A DNA stretch of 64,000 bases from Theobroma cacao (lineage: Eukaryota; Streptophyta; Magnoliopsida; Malvales; Malvaceae), in contig NC_030851.1 of NCBI RefSeq assembly GCF_000208745.1, forward strand, positions 33,440,974 through 33,504,973, written 5' to 3'. The first letter of the stretch is position 1, and each line of letters starts with the position of its first letter. Made by a program: the position numbers and the translations under genes. Of this stretch, positions 48,770 through 62,454 are shown one piece after another. A model generated the notes under the pieces. It saw only the letters and a program-made list of their open reading frames with translations, had not been told where the DNA came from and ran no database searches.

Positions 48770-51442
48770 TCAGGCTTTACACATGCAAGGAGTCAGGGGG
48801 TTCTCCCAAAGGTCATAGTTAGGGAAGGTCTCTTCTGGCAATCCCGTTCGGGTCTGGTGGGTCACGACTACATCCTCAACAAAAGTTGCCCACCCCATGT
48901 AAGGATCCCCGAAAGATCTAGACATAAGCCCCTTGTCTGGTTTTATGGATTTTTGACGGTGACCCATGTACCTTCTTGCCCCGATAATCAGTTTAGCAAA
49001 GTTGCCTCCATGGGTCATCACAAACACATCAGACTTTAGGCAGACCAAAAAATCAAGTGCTGCCAAGCTTGTTACATGCTTCCTGAAAACAGCTAACTCC
49101 TCCTTACTGGCCAACTCCTCCTTGGTAACCTGTTTAAAGCCTTGAGAATCTTAACTTTGCGAAAAAAAAAAAAAAGACTCATTTTCACAAAAACAATAGA
49201 AAAGGAAAAAACATGACAGTCAGTTTCCCATGCATCAATTCCTGTCAAATCTAACTACATGCATTGCAGCATCTTGGATATATTTCCTGTTTGTTAACTA
49301 ACAGATCAGAACAGGTATACAGCTTTATCACTCCCACATATATATATATAAAATATGGTACAGGGACAGTAGCACAGCACGAGAAACTCCCCAGATAGAT
49401 AAAATGCTATAAACTTGAACAAAAAAAATAAAAAATGTGACAAATACTTTAAAAGATGTCAAGTAATATTGTATTTGGATATGGAAAAATTATTCCAGAC
49501 AAGAAGATTTTCTAGCATTCACAGATAATAAAGATTAAAAAAGCACATACCAGATTTGGAAACATATTCCTTAAGGGTGCCATCCGATTCTGACCACCAT
49601 AAACCTGGCCAGAAGCAACATAAATCTGTGTTTCCTTCGGATAACCCATTGCCCGAAGAATCACTGCCACTTCCCCAGGTTCAAGAGGACACCGTCCCTC
49701 CTTCCGCTTCTGTAGTGCCAGCTGCCAGAGATGAGATCCATTCTGCATTCCCAGGCACTACAGAGATGAGACATAATCCAGGCCAAATTTTGGCTCTTAC
49801 TAAACAAACAAGCAGAAAAAGCAAGTTGTTCTAAGTCACCTTGTACCGTCGAGGCCATTCTTTTTTTCTGTATTCTGCCATTCTAGCTTTCTCTTCCCTA
49901 GTCCCAACAAAATCGCAGAATGATAGGCCCACCATTCCTTTCTCAAACCTAAGATGTAGAGCCCTGAATGAAATGAACTGATAGTTAATTTGGAGTTGAA
50001 ATAGCAGCAATTCAGCATATTAGCAGAGTCTTAACTGAAAACATTACATACATGTAAGGATTTGGACTCCCTGTGCGGTTCCTCATCCTTGAGACCAATA
50101 AATCTGCCATTTCCTCTATCTCTGGAAGAAATTTAAGAGCATGATAATTGACCCTGCATCTTAGCCTGTTGATTTCTGGAGGTACATTATCATACCTGAA
50201 CCAATACCCAAGAGAAATAAGGAAAGAAATACAAAGGAGAATAAAAGAGTTAACAACCCGAGCCCAAGTTTCTTATCTAAAAAAGAAACCTTTTGTCATA
50301 ACACAGATCTACAACATCCATGACTTACCCAAGTCTATCAACAAAAGGTTTTAGGGCCATTATCTTCTTCTCTTTGATCCGAGGTAGCACATTGTCAATG
50401 TAAAATTGAGCTGGTGCATATTTTGGAATGTTCTTCACTGTCCGTCTATTACACATCACAAAATCTCTCAATGAGAACAATTCCAGTTACAAAAAGCTTG
50501 AATAAATGTCTATGAAAAATGCTTTATTAATTCTCAATTTCTCATGTCATGTAATACTTTATTAATTCTCGAATTCTCATGTCATGTTTGAAGTCCAGAG
50601 ACATTATTACCAAATAAAGCCTATGATCGAATGGCTACAAGCTCCAAGCAGAATATGACACACATGCAGCAAGATGAAGGTCTAAGATGAATAAACATGA
50701 ACTGAGGCATAAGCAACATACTATTCTAACATTTCCTTTTTCAAGACAATTGGCAACAAGGTCCTATTGTTCTAAACTTAAATAAAATAATATTAAATAA
50801 CTCTGTCAATTAGTCTAAAATAACGAAATAAAAAAAAAATCTGGTACACTGTCTGTTAAAAGTCATTACGACATATGTCCCAATCATTCAAAGTCCCATA
50901 GAGAACCCGCATCTCCCCCACCTCTAGCTTGTGTCTCCGAGGCCTTCATGCCAATAATAAGGTCATACTCACAATATTGAGGAATATCAGGATGCCATCA
51001 TGATTGAAGCAAATCAACAGAAGCAAGACAGCTTCTAAATTGGCAGTTGAAATCTGGCTAATTATATTGCATATATCCAGCAGAGACAACATAGAGAAAC
51101 ATGAAAAAATCACCTTATACTTGTAAATAATTCTGATTTATCAGTGAACCACTCAGGTATGTCACGAACAATTCGCACATCATCCTTCAAGTAGTCAATG
51201 AAATGATCAACATCAAAAATGTCTTCAAATTTCCTGCAGACAATTTTACAAATATATTAAAAACAAAAGCAGGAATTAGAGTTGCCAAGTTAGATGGTAA
51301 GTAATGCAACAAAGTGATTTACTAAGGTCCATGAAGTGATTAATTAGCAGCAAAAGAAACTCAGAATTTTCACCAACCTATTGTTTGCTTCGAGCTTGAA
51401 ATTTCAGTTCAATGCATGAACATATTTAACCTAGAGGTACTG

Positions 51443-51487
<45 letters not shown>

Positions 51488-53894
51488 CTAGGCAGCTTCA
51501 CAATGTTGTAAGCCAACCTCAGTTAACTTGATTGAGAAAACAATAATAATACACCTAGATATTTCAATTGTTAATTAATGACTAAGAATTTGATGTTAAT
51601 ACATACTACATTAATCCATGTAGGTTTTAGGCATTATTGGAGCTTTAAAAACATTGGATATGAGAGACACAAAGGCACTATAGCCAGACTAAAATATAAT
51701 TCCAACCACCTTAGTTATAAGAAAAATACTCTTTTCTATATGATTTATCTGTATTAAGGTCGGGAAGCTCTAGTATAATAATTACATGTCTTTTTGCTAC
51801 AGTAATAATCTCAGTCACTTCTTTTCACTGTATTTATTTAATTTTTACCTATCCATAAACGGACTAATGTTACAATGGCTATAACAATCATGTGCACAAG
51901 ACCAACAGCATGCATGAGGTTATTGGACAAGAAATCTCACGTTTGGTCTTTCCAAATCTGGTCCTGCTTCAGCACTGGCAATATAAGAGTTGCATTGATA
52001 ATTTTGGCCACAGCAACTGCATTACAAATCTGCATGGAATATGTAATAAGTTCACAAGTTTGTTGCTGGCCATTAAAGATACCAAATCAGTAGAATTTTC
52101 AGAAATCATTCAGCGAAAGTTCCACTTTTAGGACGATTCAAAGGTGTTTGGTAATGATAAAATAAGAATAGAACAATGACTAGATCAACAAATCATGACA
52201 GAACCAAGCACGAAAAGTACTTTCAGAAGCACTTTATTTACAGATTCTGATCTTAGGCACTGATGTGCTTATAACCATCATTGTTTTCTGTTCATATCAA
52301 TTACTTGTATCAAAAGAATTTGAATGTACTCCAAAGGAAGTCCCCAGGACACAATAGGTCAAGAAAAAGTCAAAAATATAATGTAATTGTAGACTCTCTA
52401 TTACATAATTAGTTACAGTCATTAAGTTGCCAATATAATTGATTATGACACTTGCCTTTCAAAAAAAGAATTGATTATGACAATTTCAAATTTCAAGGTG
52501 AGGCTTCAAGTCAGTTAGGCCAAACATAAATATTAGTAATTTTATAACTTAATCAGTTAAAAAAGACTTGTGGCCTCTTTCAACTCCATAAAATACACTT
52601 GATACATGAAAACTGGAAACAGGATCCATACCGCAATTCTTTGCTGATTTAGACCACCCTCAGCATGAATAAAAATATAACCACTTGTTTCATTCTCAGG
52701 AGGAAGGTCTGCAAAATGGTTAAAATAGTCACTATCCTAAGCTGTCATTAAATGCACATGAAAATGAAACAACTTGATAACACATATCAGGAATGTAATT
52801 GTTAACATGTCTGAAAACGTTTAGAGTGAACTAGTCCTTTATAACCATAAACTTCAGCATTTCTCTATCTTGAGAAAATATACAAATTGTAGAAGCAAGC
52901 CATATGATAATATAATCTTCTGCTAAACTGCTTTCTCCAACCCATAACACAAGGTAGGACACATTCAGCAGTAACAAACAATTTCATAAATGCATTTCAC
53001 CAAATGTGGGTGATAGCAAACACATAGTACTAAAAAGGAACTACAGATACCTGATATTCCACCATCGCGGCGCTCGGCACATGGCTTCCAAGAAGTAGTT
53101 GCAGAAAAAGGATTCTCCCAAAGTGAAGGATTCTCCTTCACCTAGAAAGCATAAAAAACAACTTACAAATGGCGCAAGCCACCAATGCAACAGGAAGTAA
53201 GAAAAATAATAACAATCAGAACAAGATCCAACAGAAGCTTACACGCGGACAGTGAAGAACAATGCCATCTTTTTTACACAAATACGGGGAATTCTACAAC
53301 AAATTAACATAGGCATTAGTATTAGTAACAAATTAAAATCCAAGAAGAAATTTGACCTTCCCTCACAATTTCTATTAAAAAAAAAACTTCAATAAGCTAA
53401 TCTTTAATTACACTTCACCACCTAGCTCACTCCAATTGAAAAATAAAATCTCATAAATTAATAATATTATTATTGCAAAAAAATAAAAATCTTTTAAAAT
53501 CTGAAAATCCTAAGCAACATAAAGAAGAAAAAAATCTAGAAAAATACTCAGAAATTCGACTATTTAATAACAAAGTAAATTGCTTTCTTACTAATCGATG
53601 TAAGATCGAGAAAAGGGAGATCAATCCGGCAATGGCGACGAAAAGGAGCAAGAGAAGCGAGATCCTGGAGCCATGTTGAGAAACCCTAGGATCATCGTTA
53701 AAGAAAGGGAAGAAGGAGTGAAGTTGCGACCAAAACGAGCGGTCACGATCTCGTACAGAATGGCGAGGGTGATCGTCGTCGTCATCTTGAGGGATGTGAT
53801 CGTGGATTAGAGGAGAGGCGTCCTCGTCACGTTTCATTGGAGAAGAAGAGGCTCGGCTCCCGAGCGAGCTGCTCGAGTGCCTTAGCTCGGCCAT
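48770..53894 (-). CDS. O-fucosyltransferase family protein (11 exons, 555 aa)
   Basis: Plant GT106/DUF246-type putative O-fucosyltransferase, a Golgi type II membrane protein. Exons: 53894-53592, 53293-53243, 53141-53051, 52708-52632, 52029-51941, 51233-51114, 50445-50329, 50195-50052, 49963-49840, 49742-49551, 49129-48770, all GT-AG and in phase. A Ser-rich acidic cytosolic tail (1-76) is followed by one membrane segment (about 77-97). Family motifs: IHAEGGLNQQR (162-172) for GDP-fucose binding, NAVAVAKIINATLILP, MALHLRFEKGMVGLSFC (from 331) and VTHGGNFAKLIIGARRY-type C-terminal signature (here VMTHGGNFAKL). The start at 53894 is the first ATG giving this tail; longer frames upstream lack support. 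It shares a 292-bp intergenic region with the divergent S21 gene. Acceptor substrate unknown. Confidence 0.93.
51445..51482. repeat. (TA)n microsatellite in O-fucosyltransferase intron
   Basis: About 19 TA units between the exons ending at 51941 and starting at 51233. Confidence 0.95.
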
Positions 53895-54186
53895 GGCTCG
53901 CTTCGGACTGTAAGCCAGCTTTCGAAAGCTCTGCTTCCGCTTCCTCGAGTAGGATTTTGGTGACCGGTGAAGGTAAGACACTCGAGGGACAAAACCAAGT
54001 TCTTGCAGAGGCCACATGGTGTACAGATCAACTTGCCAATATCGAAAAACGTGGGTGAAATTACCTTCATTAATTAAGGGCATTTTAGTCATTTCATTTG
54101 AAAATTTAACAATAAATCAATATAAGCCCTAATAATTCACACAGGGGAAGGGGAAATCCCAAATCGTACCAAAAAGTATTGCAGAA
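53895..54186. promoter_or_regulatory. Shared bidirectional promoter region
   Basis: Only 292 bp separate the ATG codons of the O-fucosyltransferase (minus) and the S21 gene (plus), so both core promoters and leaders lie here. A telo-box-like AAGCCCTAA lies at about 54126-54134, of the kind seen upstream of plant ribosomal protein genes. No clear TATA box was identified. Confidence 0.6.
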
Positions 54187-55378
54187 ATGAACGCTATAGC
54201 CAGGCGAGTTAGTGCTACTATCTTTGCTCCGGCGAGTCAGGGGGTTAACTCTCTGGGTCGTGATCCTAGTCAGATTCAGCAATGGAGAGGGATACGGGTG
54301 AAGGTAAGGAACGGGAACTTGGAGCGCGCGTTGGTGTTGATGCAGAGGAAGATGCAATCGAGCGGAATCGAGCGGCTGATAAAGCAGGAACAGACTCATC
54401 ACGTTAAGAACTCGGAGAAGCGAGTTTTGGCACGCAAGAATCTGGAGCGTAAGATTCGATCGCAGGAGCTTGCTCGCAAGCTCCAAACTATCCTCATCAA
54501 GAAAGTCAGGTACCTTCTTTCAGTTCCTAAAATTTTTTAATTCTCTTTCATTGATAGTACAAGGCTTAGATAGCTATACTTAAAAGAAGCTAAAGAAAAA
54601 GATAGACTATGGATGACCTAAGTGACTATCTTTTACCACTATGTTCTTGGTTTCCTGTCAATATTTTCAATGTTTCAAACTCTGTGCTTCTTTGATTTGG
54701 GGAGATGTGAATGCTATTTTTTTCCTTTTAGGCTAGTATTTGTTGTAATGCACATGAACGCTTGTATTTTTTTAAAAATAATAATTATAGATAAATGCTA
54801 CAATTTAGAAATATATTGAACACAGAATTCTAAACCAACCAAATCATTTTCTAATGGAAGTGATTCAATGGAATTAGAAATTTTATCATATATAAGATAA
54901 ATCTTATCACTATCAATTTATAAATAAAATTGGAAATGTAATAAAAAATTATTCAAATGGCAACTTAGAAGTTAAATGAAGAAAAAATCTTCTTTTTTTT
55001 TTTTTTTGTCAATAAAAAATTTTACACGCAATTATCTTATATTATACATATAGATTATAGGTCATAAATGAATGTAGATAAAGATATAGGTAATAGATTA
55101 TAGATAGATGGAGAGGTTATAGATTGATGAGATTTGCTGCGGGTTTCTCTGCAGCTAGAGTTTTGCACTATCAAAATTTGTACAAAGGATTGGTTTTTAA
55201 GAATTTGTAGTCTTTTCTCAAAATTAAGTTTTGGCTTTCATTCCTGATGAGCAGTGACTCTTATGTCTTGTTCATAGACTTTGATCACGTCCAACTGAAA
55301 GATCTTTCCTTTGGTTCTTGCTTTGCATTTCATGTCTAAGGTACTGATAACTTTATTTAAATATGCAGGGGTCTATGA
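54187..55378 (+). CDS. Ribosomal protein S21, mitochondrial type (2 exons, 110 aa)
   Basis: Bacterial-type bS21 small-subunit protein, probably of the mitochondrial ribosome. Exons 54187-54509 and a 10-nt coding last exon 55369-55378 (R-G-L-stop). Residues 1-30 are basic and Ser/Ala-rich, consistent with an organelle presequence. The S21 domain follows from about residue 35: VKVRNGNLERALVLMQRKM, then a very basic helix (NSEKRVLARKNLERKIRSQE). The second exon begins at an ATATGCAG acceptor and completes the codon split at the first donor (AG/G). If it were skipped, the first exon would read on into the intron for about 10 codons. Plastid targeting cannot be excluded from sequence alone. Confidence 0.88.
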
Positions 55379-56533
55379 GGACAGCTTTGGTGTAGTTGCT
55401 GGTGATTTTGCAGAAAAATTTTCATTTTCTTATGGAATTAAGGATCATGCAAACTTTATTTTTTATTTTTTATTTTTGCTAAACCTCATCAGTTGGCGAA
55501 TAGCGGTGGCGTTGTACTGATTTCAATTTAATGTAGTCTTTCAGGAATTTACCTGGTTGAGAAATTGATGAGACCTTTCTGTGCGATGAAACAATTACTA
55601 CATGAAATACACTTTTCTTCAGCCGTGATCTCCTGTTATGTTATTGGCTCAACATGAACTATAAGATTGTTGACCATGGTGATGATTAGATGCTTTTATT
55701 CATTCACATCTGTGTACTGGTAAAACATGTGTAAGCAGCTGTCAATATGCAACTGAGCAAACTATGCAATCCCATCTTCACTATAATTTTCATCTGGGAG
55801 TGATGGCTTTGAAATGCTTAATTTCAAATGTTCAACTATGCTGTTGAAAGTGAATTGAAAGCGAATGCAAATTGTGGCGGATTTCCTCAGCAATGATGGA
55901 TGGGTTTTAATTCAGTTTTTCCTATATAATGTATTTGTTTGGTGTCTAAAATGTCTCTGTGTTCTGGTGCTAGATTGCCCATCCCTTCATTCAGTTTCCC
56001 ATAAGTTGGAGATGGTGAAACACACCAGTAAAGATCACAAGGTGTAATGACAGTAACCGGCCCATTTCGTGTTGTGGTAATCCTGCCCTACAAATGGAGA
56101 GCATTCGAAGAATCTTTGATACAACATGTCTTTATATAGTTAAAAATGATCATATGGTATTTTTTATATATTTTGATTAATAATAATTAATTAATTTGTA
56201 ATTATTAAAATTTAATTATACATAATAAAAATAATAATTTATTTAAATTTTCTTAACTGATTCAAGAAATAAATAAGTGAAATTGATGGGTTAGATTTTG
56301 GCAACTGTCATTTCTGGGTCTTAGTTACGAATATCGGGTACTAATTAAATTAATCCACGACCCAACCCACTGCCCGACCCGCTGTAGTAAAATTTGAGCT
56401 GACTCGGACCAGTCTGACAGTTGCTAACTCACATTAGAAAAACCACGAAACCCCCATAGCAGAGGGTTTAAGAAGCGAAGGCCAAATAGCATGAACATTT
56501 GACTTTGCAGCAAAAATCCTCAGTCCTCACAAA
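55379..56533. other. S21 3' flank and coilin promoter
   Basis: A 1.15-kb intergenic region. It should contain the S21 3' UTR, AT-rich sequence around 56150-56250 and the coilin promoter. A GGCCCA element near 56058 resembles a site II motif. No other gene was recognised. Confidence 0.5.
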
Positions 56534-59500
56534 ATGGAGACGACAAGGCTCCGTTTGCTGTTCGAGGATCGCAACATTCTGAACAAGTCACAGAAGAAAC
56601 AAGGACTAAAGCGAAGCTGGATTCTCCTTAAACCCCAACACCAAACCATCTTGGATCTTTCCTCTCATCTTCTCTACGTTTTCCACCTCCACAGATCTTG
56701 CCCGCACGGCCTCATCCTTTCCGTAAGCCTCTCCCTGTTTCTCTCTTGCTTCTTCATGCCCTAATTTATAATTTTTGTGCTTTGTTATAGCATTAATTTT
56801 TCATCGCAGATGGACGGCTTTGTTTTGCCACCTTTCGAGTCAACTTGTATTTTCAAAGATAAAGATATTATCAGGTTAGTTTATTTATAAATATGTTTTT
56901 TTTTTGTGTGTATGTTGGTGTATGCCTGTGCTCTTTTTGTAATTATTTTTGTTTAATTTGCAAATAGTGTGAAGAAAAAAGGAGGTAAGCGGACTGAGAT
57001 TATTAAGGTAGGTGACGGTTTGAATTCTTTGGAAGAATTAGAAATAGTAGAGCAACCGCCTGTGAATACAGGCGTGAAGCTTCTAGCCAGTAAGGAGTTT
57101 GACAAGCAAACTGGGGGATATGAAAGTGAACCGGAAGAAGATGAACAAGAACTCGAGCCATTGGAGAATGAGGAACATGTGGAAAGCACTCCAATTCAAA
57201 ACATTGTTTCAAAGAAAAGAAAGGCATCGGAGAAGCTTCCCAGACCTAAGTAAGTTACTTTACCCAGTCTCATGAAAACTGTATTTTTATTGATTTATTA
57301 AATTACTAGATATCTGCACTGGTAATTGCTTATTATCTTTAATTTCCATTGTTAATTACATTTATATTACAGGAGGAAGAAAAGTAAACTGTCTAGGGCC
57401 AGAAAATCTCCTGTTTCTGTAGATAATGGAAATGATGTCCATCACAAGAAAAGCAAAAGCTCTCATCAGCGAACTGTTCTCCCCGAAGAAAAGGTTATTG
57501 GGAAGGATAATCCAGTTGATATACAGGGAGAACCAGATAAGTTAAGCAACCCTGAAACTGATGAAAGTAGTGATGATGATACCAATGTGGGAAGGTAATT
57601 TCTATCCTGGTAATGTGGGTAGTTACAACATATTATAAGAGAGATAGATTGAAAATTTTGAGTACTTAAATATTTTGGAATTTTCTGTCCCTCATTTGCA
57701 ATGATTTGGTTCATCTTTTCTGCAAACTGCTTGTGTGTGGATTAACTTAAATAGCTTGTCTTTGCCTCCCTTATTGGCTTGTGGAAGAATATTTCTTCAT
57801 TTGCATGTTTCTGTTTTGCAGGTTCCCCCAGCTTCAAGAAACTGGCAAAGGGAGTGTGGTTGTATCTCAGACAACCAGTGAAGCTAAAAAGGTTTTGATT
57901 GATGTTATTGTTTTGAATGGACTTGATTAGTAGTTTCTAATGAGGAATCGGTCATGTCTGAGATGGTGTCATATCTCTTAGAGAATTGGTTTATAAAGTT
58001 GTGTTATCTACATGAAGAGTTGGTGTCATCGTTAGCAGGACCAATAGACCCAAGCCCGTGCAGCTACCTAATGCACTCAACCATCTCATATATGGTGGTT
58101 CAATGTAGATGACTAATGTTCCCGGCATTGAATTTAGAATTTTACTTTCTTAATTGCTTAATAATATCATAGTTTTTAGGTTTGTCAACTGTGCTTGCTT
58201 ACTGCTTTATCTGTATTGAAATTCTAACTCCACTGTAGTTTTTGTTTAAATTTTTACTTTCCAGCCCCCTAGCAGAAGCGCACGACGTAAAAAAGCCAAA
58301 AGGCGATGGTTGAGGGAGCAGGCCATAATTGAAAAGGAAAAGGTATTTCAGACTTTATAAATATTGTCTAGTTCTTTTGGGCTTTTAAGGTCAAGATTTT
58401 GGTCTACACACAATCAGGTCTAATAATGAATAATGCTTGCACATTCGTTATTAAAGTTGACAATTCAGATGTTTTCTAGTTTACTATGGATGACTGTAAT
58501 ATATGCACTTTTTCTGTGTTGTTGTTCTTATCTGCTTAGTATGCAGATGAAACATGGATGTAATTAAGAGTTGGAATGATATGTTCCTGTTTATAGTAAG
58601 CTGAAGGTTACAGCTTACATGTTCTAATGCATGAACGTGTGCAGCTGTTTGTGTGCATTATTTCTTACTCTGCTTTCTAAGCCATAAATTGTCAAACTAA
58701 TAAATCAGTTGCATGGTTTGTTTGTCCTTAGCTATATGCTTTTAGAAAAAAGAAACTCATACATTATTGACTTAGATGATAATTCTGTTTCATTTGACTT
58801 GCAGCTGCCTTCCAAACAGCTGCTTGGGAAAGATAATCAGCAATCACCCGCAAAAGAGAATCTCGAAGTTTCTGAAGAACATCTTCAACCAGTTGGCAAT
58901 AGCAGTGTCAAGGATTACATGGTTCCAGTAGTAATTAGGCCTGGACATATTCGCTTTGAGCCCCTGGAAACAGGTTTTGGTTCTATCTCTTTCTGGTTCT
59001 TGAGGCTTAGCTGGGTGATATTAGAGTTTCATAATCTGGAATTGCAACATAGAGGTTGAGATACCTTTGACAGTGTGTTTGACATGCGTTATTGTTTTCC
59101 AGAAGATGCAGAGCGAGCTGTCCAACAAAGTCAAATTTCAGTGGTATGTTTTATGGATAATTTTATGAACTTTGTGACCTTCATTGTGGCTCCCTCTTTT
59201 TGAAATATTGGTCGGGAGAGGTGGTCCAGCCAGCGGCAAATAGGGTTAAAGAGTGAGGGTGGACAAAGAGATTTTTCTCCACAAAGTGATCTTATCTTGG
59301 AAGGAGGGGGATTTTAGTGTTTTAGCTTATTTGTTTATATCATATTATTTTTCCTGCAATATTTCATTTACAAATATCTACATAGCTTATTTTCATTTCT
59401 TTCCAGGCTGTTGCATGCTTGTTCACTGTTTACTTGAAACAGAGGAAAGTAGAGCTAAATCAGCTATTTCGGCACATCCCGCTAACAGTGCATTATTGTT

Positions 59501-59836
59501 ATTATCATCATCATATTGGATGTTGCTCAATCCAGTTCATCAGTGCATTATTTTTCTAACATAGTTGCTTATTCAGATGGCGGCTATGGTTTTGTTGATG
59601 TCAAATTTCTGTTGTTTGGTCGTGTCAGGAAACCTTTCAATGGAATGGAATAACCAGCAAGAAGAAGGGTCAAAAATGGGGCAAGGAGAAAACTCCATTT
59701 CTGAAAAGGAATGATGATAAAAGTTTTAGCCAAGTGAGTACCGAAATGGTGGCTATTGAGGAAAAGGCAACCATAACTGATGACATGGACTTTGACAAGC
59801 TTATGCCCTATTCTAGCTTGCCTAAGGTTCCTTGCC

Positions 59837-59875
<39 letters not shown>

Positions 59876-61302
59876 AGTATAATTTTGTTTTGAGTGAAAC
59901 AAGGTGGCATATTCTTCTATATGTACTGTGTTTATTATGCCATATATCGGTTTCAAATTAATATTCGTCAGGGATAGAAGCATTAATTTTTTTTTTTAAT
60001 ATATTGCAGGAGGGAGATTTTGTTGCATATCGCTTAGTTGAGCTATCATCATCTTGGACCCCTGAGCTTTGCTCCTTCCGAGTACTGCTCTTTCTGAATT
60101 GTAGTTGCTTTATAGTTCCTAATTTTAATGACATGGACTTTTGTATTTACCCAATTTTTCTGCCTATAGGTTGGGAAAATATCAGACTATGATGCTGAAT
60201 CCAACAGGATCATTCTGACACCAGTGCCGGAATATCCAAATGCTTCTGAGAAAAAGATAGATGAGGATGAATCTGAACTACAATCAGATACATCCCTTTA
60301 TGGAGAAGATGGCTCATTAGAGGTATATAAACTCGAATTATAAACTCTTCATATGATCAGGAATTCCTTTGTTTTTAATGCCCTCCTTGTGTTGTATCTA
60401 CAACATTGGAATTCAAGCCTGTAAAGTAGGTATACAGTATTAAGGTTAGCCTTGCCCAATCCTTGGACATGTTGTTGTGCTATATGTTCTCTCAGACATT
60501 ATAGTTGTGCTTGTGAAAATTTGTCATGCATGTTGAATGAACATTTTGATAGTTCAAACTCTCATGGTAGATTAAACTATTTTCTGAATCATGTTATCTG
60601 GAAATATAAGATAGTGATGCCTGCCCCATAAGTTATTCAAGGTTACAGGATCAGAAATGGCTTTAATTATGATTGAGTATATAAATAGAATCACGGCTTC
60701 TTGGGACCCACATTTTTGGAATTCATGTCCATTGTAAATTTACATGCCAGAGGCTAAGCTCCGATTGCTGTTTTGTTCTTTTTTTTTTTTGTGCTTGCTT
60801 CAGGAGTGCAGAAAGCTAACAAACGAAGTGTTTTTTTCTTTTCCAGATAGATTATACCTCTCTAATTGATGTCCGTCTCATCAAGCATGGCAACTCAAAT
60901 ACCATAATATCAGTTGCTGGTGGCATCAGTGAAAATTGTGCAGAAGATCCAAATGTTTTAAAAAATAGACAACCAAATGGCAGCAAGGAAGCGGCCCTTG
61001 TCTCAGCCCCTCCTCTTGCTCAAGGTATTAATAATGCTCAGTGTGTTCAACATCAGGTTATGTGATTGAGTGCTCACTTGTCGTGTTTTTTGGTAGCTAA
61101 TGGTGTCGTAAATGGGTGGGAAGAAATTAGCCAGGCTTTGAGTGCAAAGAAGGTGGAGCTCTCTAAAGAGGATGGTTGGAGTCAAACAGATAGTTCAGGT
61201 AGGAGCTCGTGGTCCTATAGGGCCCTAAGACGCAGTGCCCTGGGCCCAACTATGGCTTTCTTAAGAGCACAAAATGGGATCATGGGAGCATCACCAACAT
61301 AA
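56534..61302 (+). CDS. Coilin, Cajal body scaffold protein (13 exons, 640 aa)
   Basis: Coilin organises Cajal bodies, where snRNPs and snoRNPs mature in the nucleus. Exons: 56534-56722, 56810-56874, 56968-57249, 57373-57594, 57822-57891, 58265-58342, 58805-58973, 59103-59143, 59629-59826, 60010-60081, 60170-60322, 60847-61024, 61097-61302, all GT-AG and in phase. The N-terminal ubiquitin-like self-association domain (METTRLRLLFEDRNILNKSQ to about residue 84) is followed by an acidic disordered region, two basic nuclear-localisation-like clusters (KKRKASEKLPRPKRKKSK about 168-187; SARRKKAKRRWLRE about 280-295), and a Tudor-like C-terminal domain (EGDFVAYRLVELSSSWTPEL from 439, VGKISDYDAESNRIILTP from 463). 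The first ATG has a good context (AAAATGG). Length is near Arabidopsis coilin (about 608 aa). Confidence 0.93.
59837..59871. repeat. (CT)n microsatellite beside a coilin splice donor
   Basis: About 17 CT units begin 10 nt inside the intron after the exon ending at 59826. Confidence 0.95.
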
Positions 61303-62454
61303 TTTAAGTGTAGTTCCTTAATGTTTTTGAACCTTTAAAAGATGAGAGCAAGGCAGTTTTGTTTTGGCTTTTGCTTTTAATGTACTTGAATGTCTCTGGT
61401 GCCATCAAACGCTAATGTCTTTGTATGGAATGCAAATGTTTTATTTTTCACTTGTTTTACTGTAGAGGAGCTTTAATCTTTTTCTTTTTCCAATTTTAAT
61501 TCAATGGGGAAATTTTTGGTGGACTTAGCCAGTTTGTTTTATCCAAAGTTATCAAGTGCAGACTGGCTGGTTCAACCAGTTGAATAGCAACCTGCCATCC
61601 TTACCGATCCAGCATGATAGGTAGAACTGTTTGTTGTAAAAAATGGGGGATCGAACTGTTACGAAGGGGCAAACTGTTGGACCAGCTTTTTGCTTTGGGC
61701 TATAAAAATGAGCTGAAACTTTGACTTTTTCAGCAGGGCACCAAAATATACAAGAAGGTAAAGTGTGCTACACTGCCAATGCCGAGAGCTCGAGCTACAG
61801 TCTTCTTGCTTTCTTTTTAAGTTTTTACTTTCTCATTTCTCTTCATTCTTCTGGTCTTCACTCTTCAAGGCTTTGTTTAACGTTTTCTTTCTCTACCAGC
61901 TGCCTCATTTTACATTTTTCTTCCTGCTGCATCTCACTTCAAGAAGGTTAGCTTATTTCTCCTCCTCATTTTTTGTGTCATATTTGTTTGTAATTGGTCT
62001 GTGAAGATATTTGTCTATGAAGCTACCATTTTTATTTTTGTTTGATTTACTCTTTAAGGCCCAAAAATGAAAAGCTATGTACTCTGTTTAAGATAATTCA
62101 TGATAGTGTCCAAGATACTCTTTTGAAGATCAAAGGTTGGTAATTTAATTTGTTTAGCCCTAACTTCTAAGTTTAAACTTTAAATTTGTACCTTGATTAA
62201 GTTTAATTTAAGATAACTATGTCTATTTTGTTGATTAAAATTTTTTGATAGGTCTAAAATTTCAGAAAGTTCTGTCTAATTTTTCCTCGGCTATGTAGTA
62301 TATTTATATATTTGCTATGTTTTCTTTTTTTTTTTTTAACAGATAATGGACACTCCTAGCTCCACACGGTCATCTACTCAAACATTAATCAGAGTCTGCA
62401 CGATCTGTTCATACCAAGTCTGATCCAGCCTAGGCTTACATCTTTGAACAAGAG
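61303..62454. other. Coilin 3' flank and repeat-like spacer
   Basis: The first 150-200 bp are likely coilin 3' UTR. Positions 61550-61690 hold a patch rich in GGTTCAACCAGTT- and GATCGAACTGTT-like words resembling non-coding parts of plant hAT or MITE repeats, but I cannot define ends. The remainder is T-rich and leads into the hAT relic. Confidence 0.4.
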
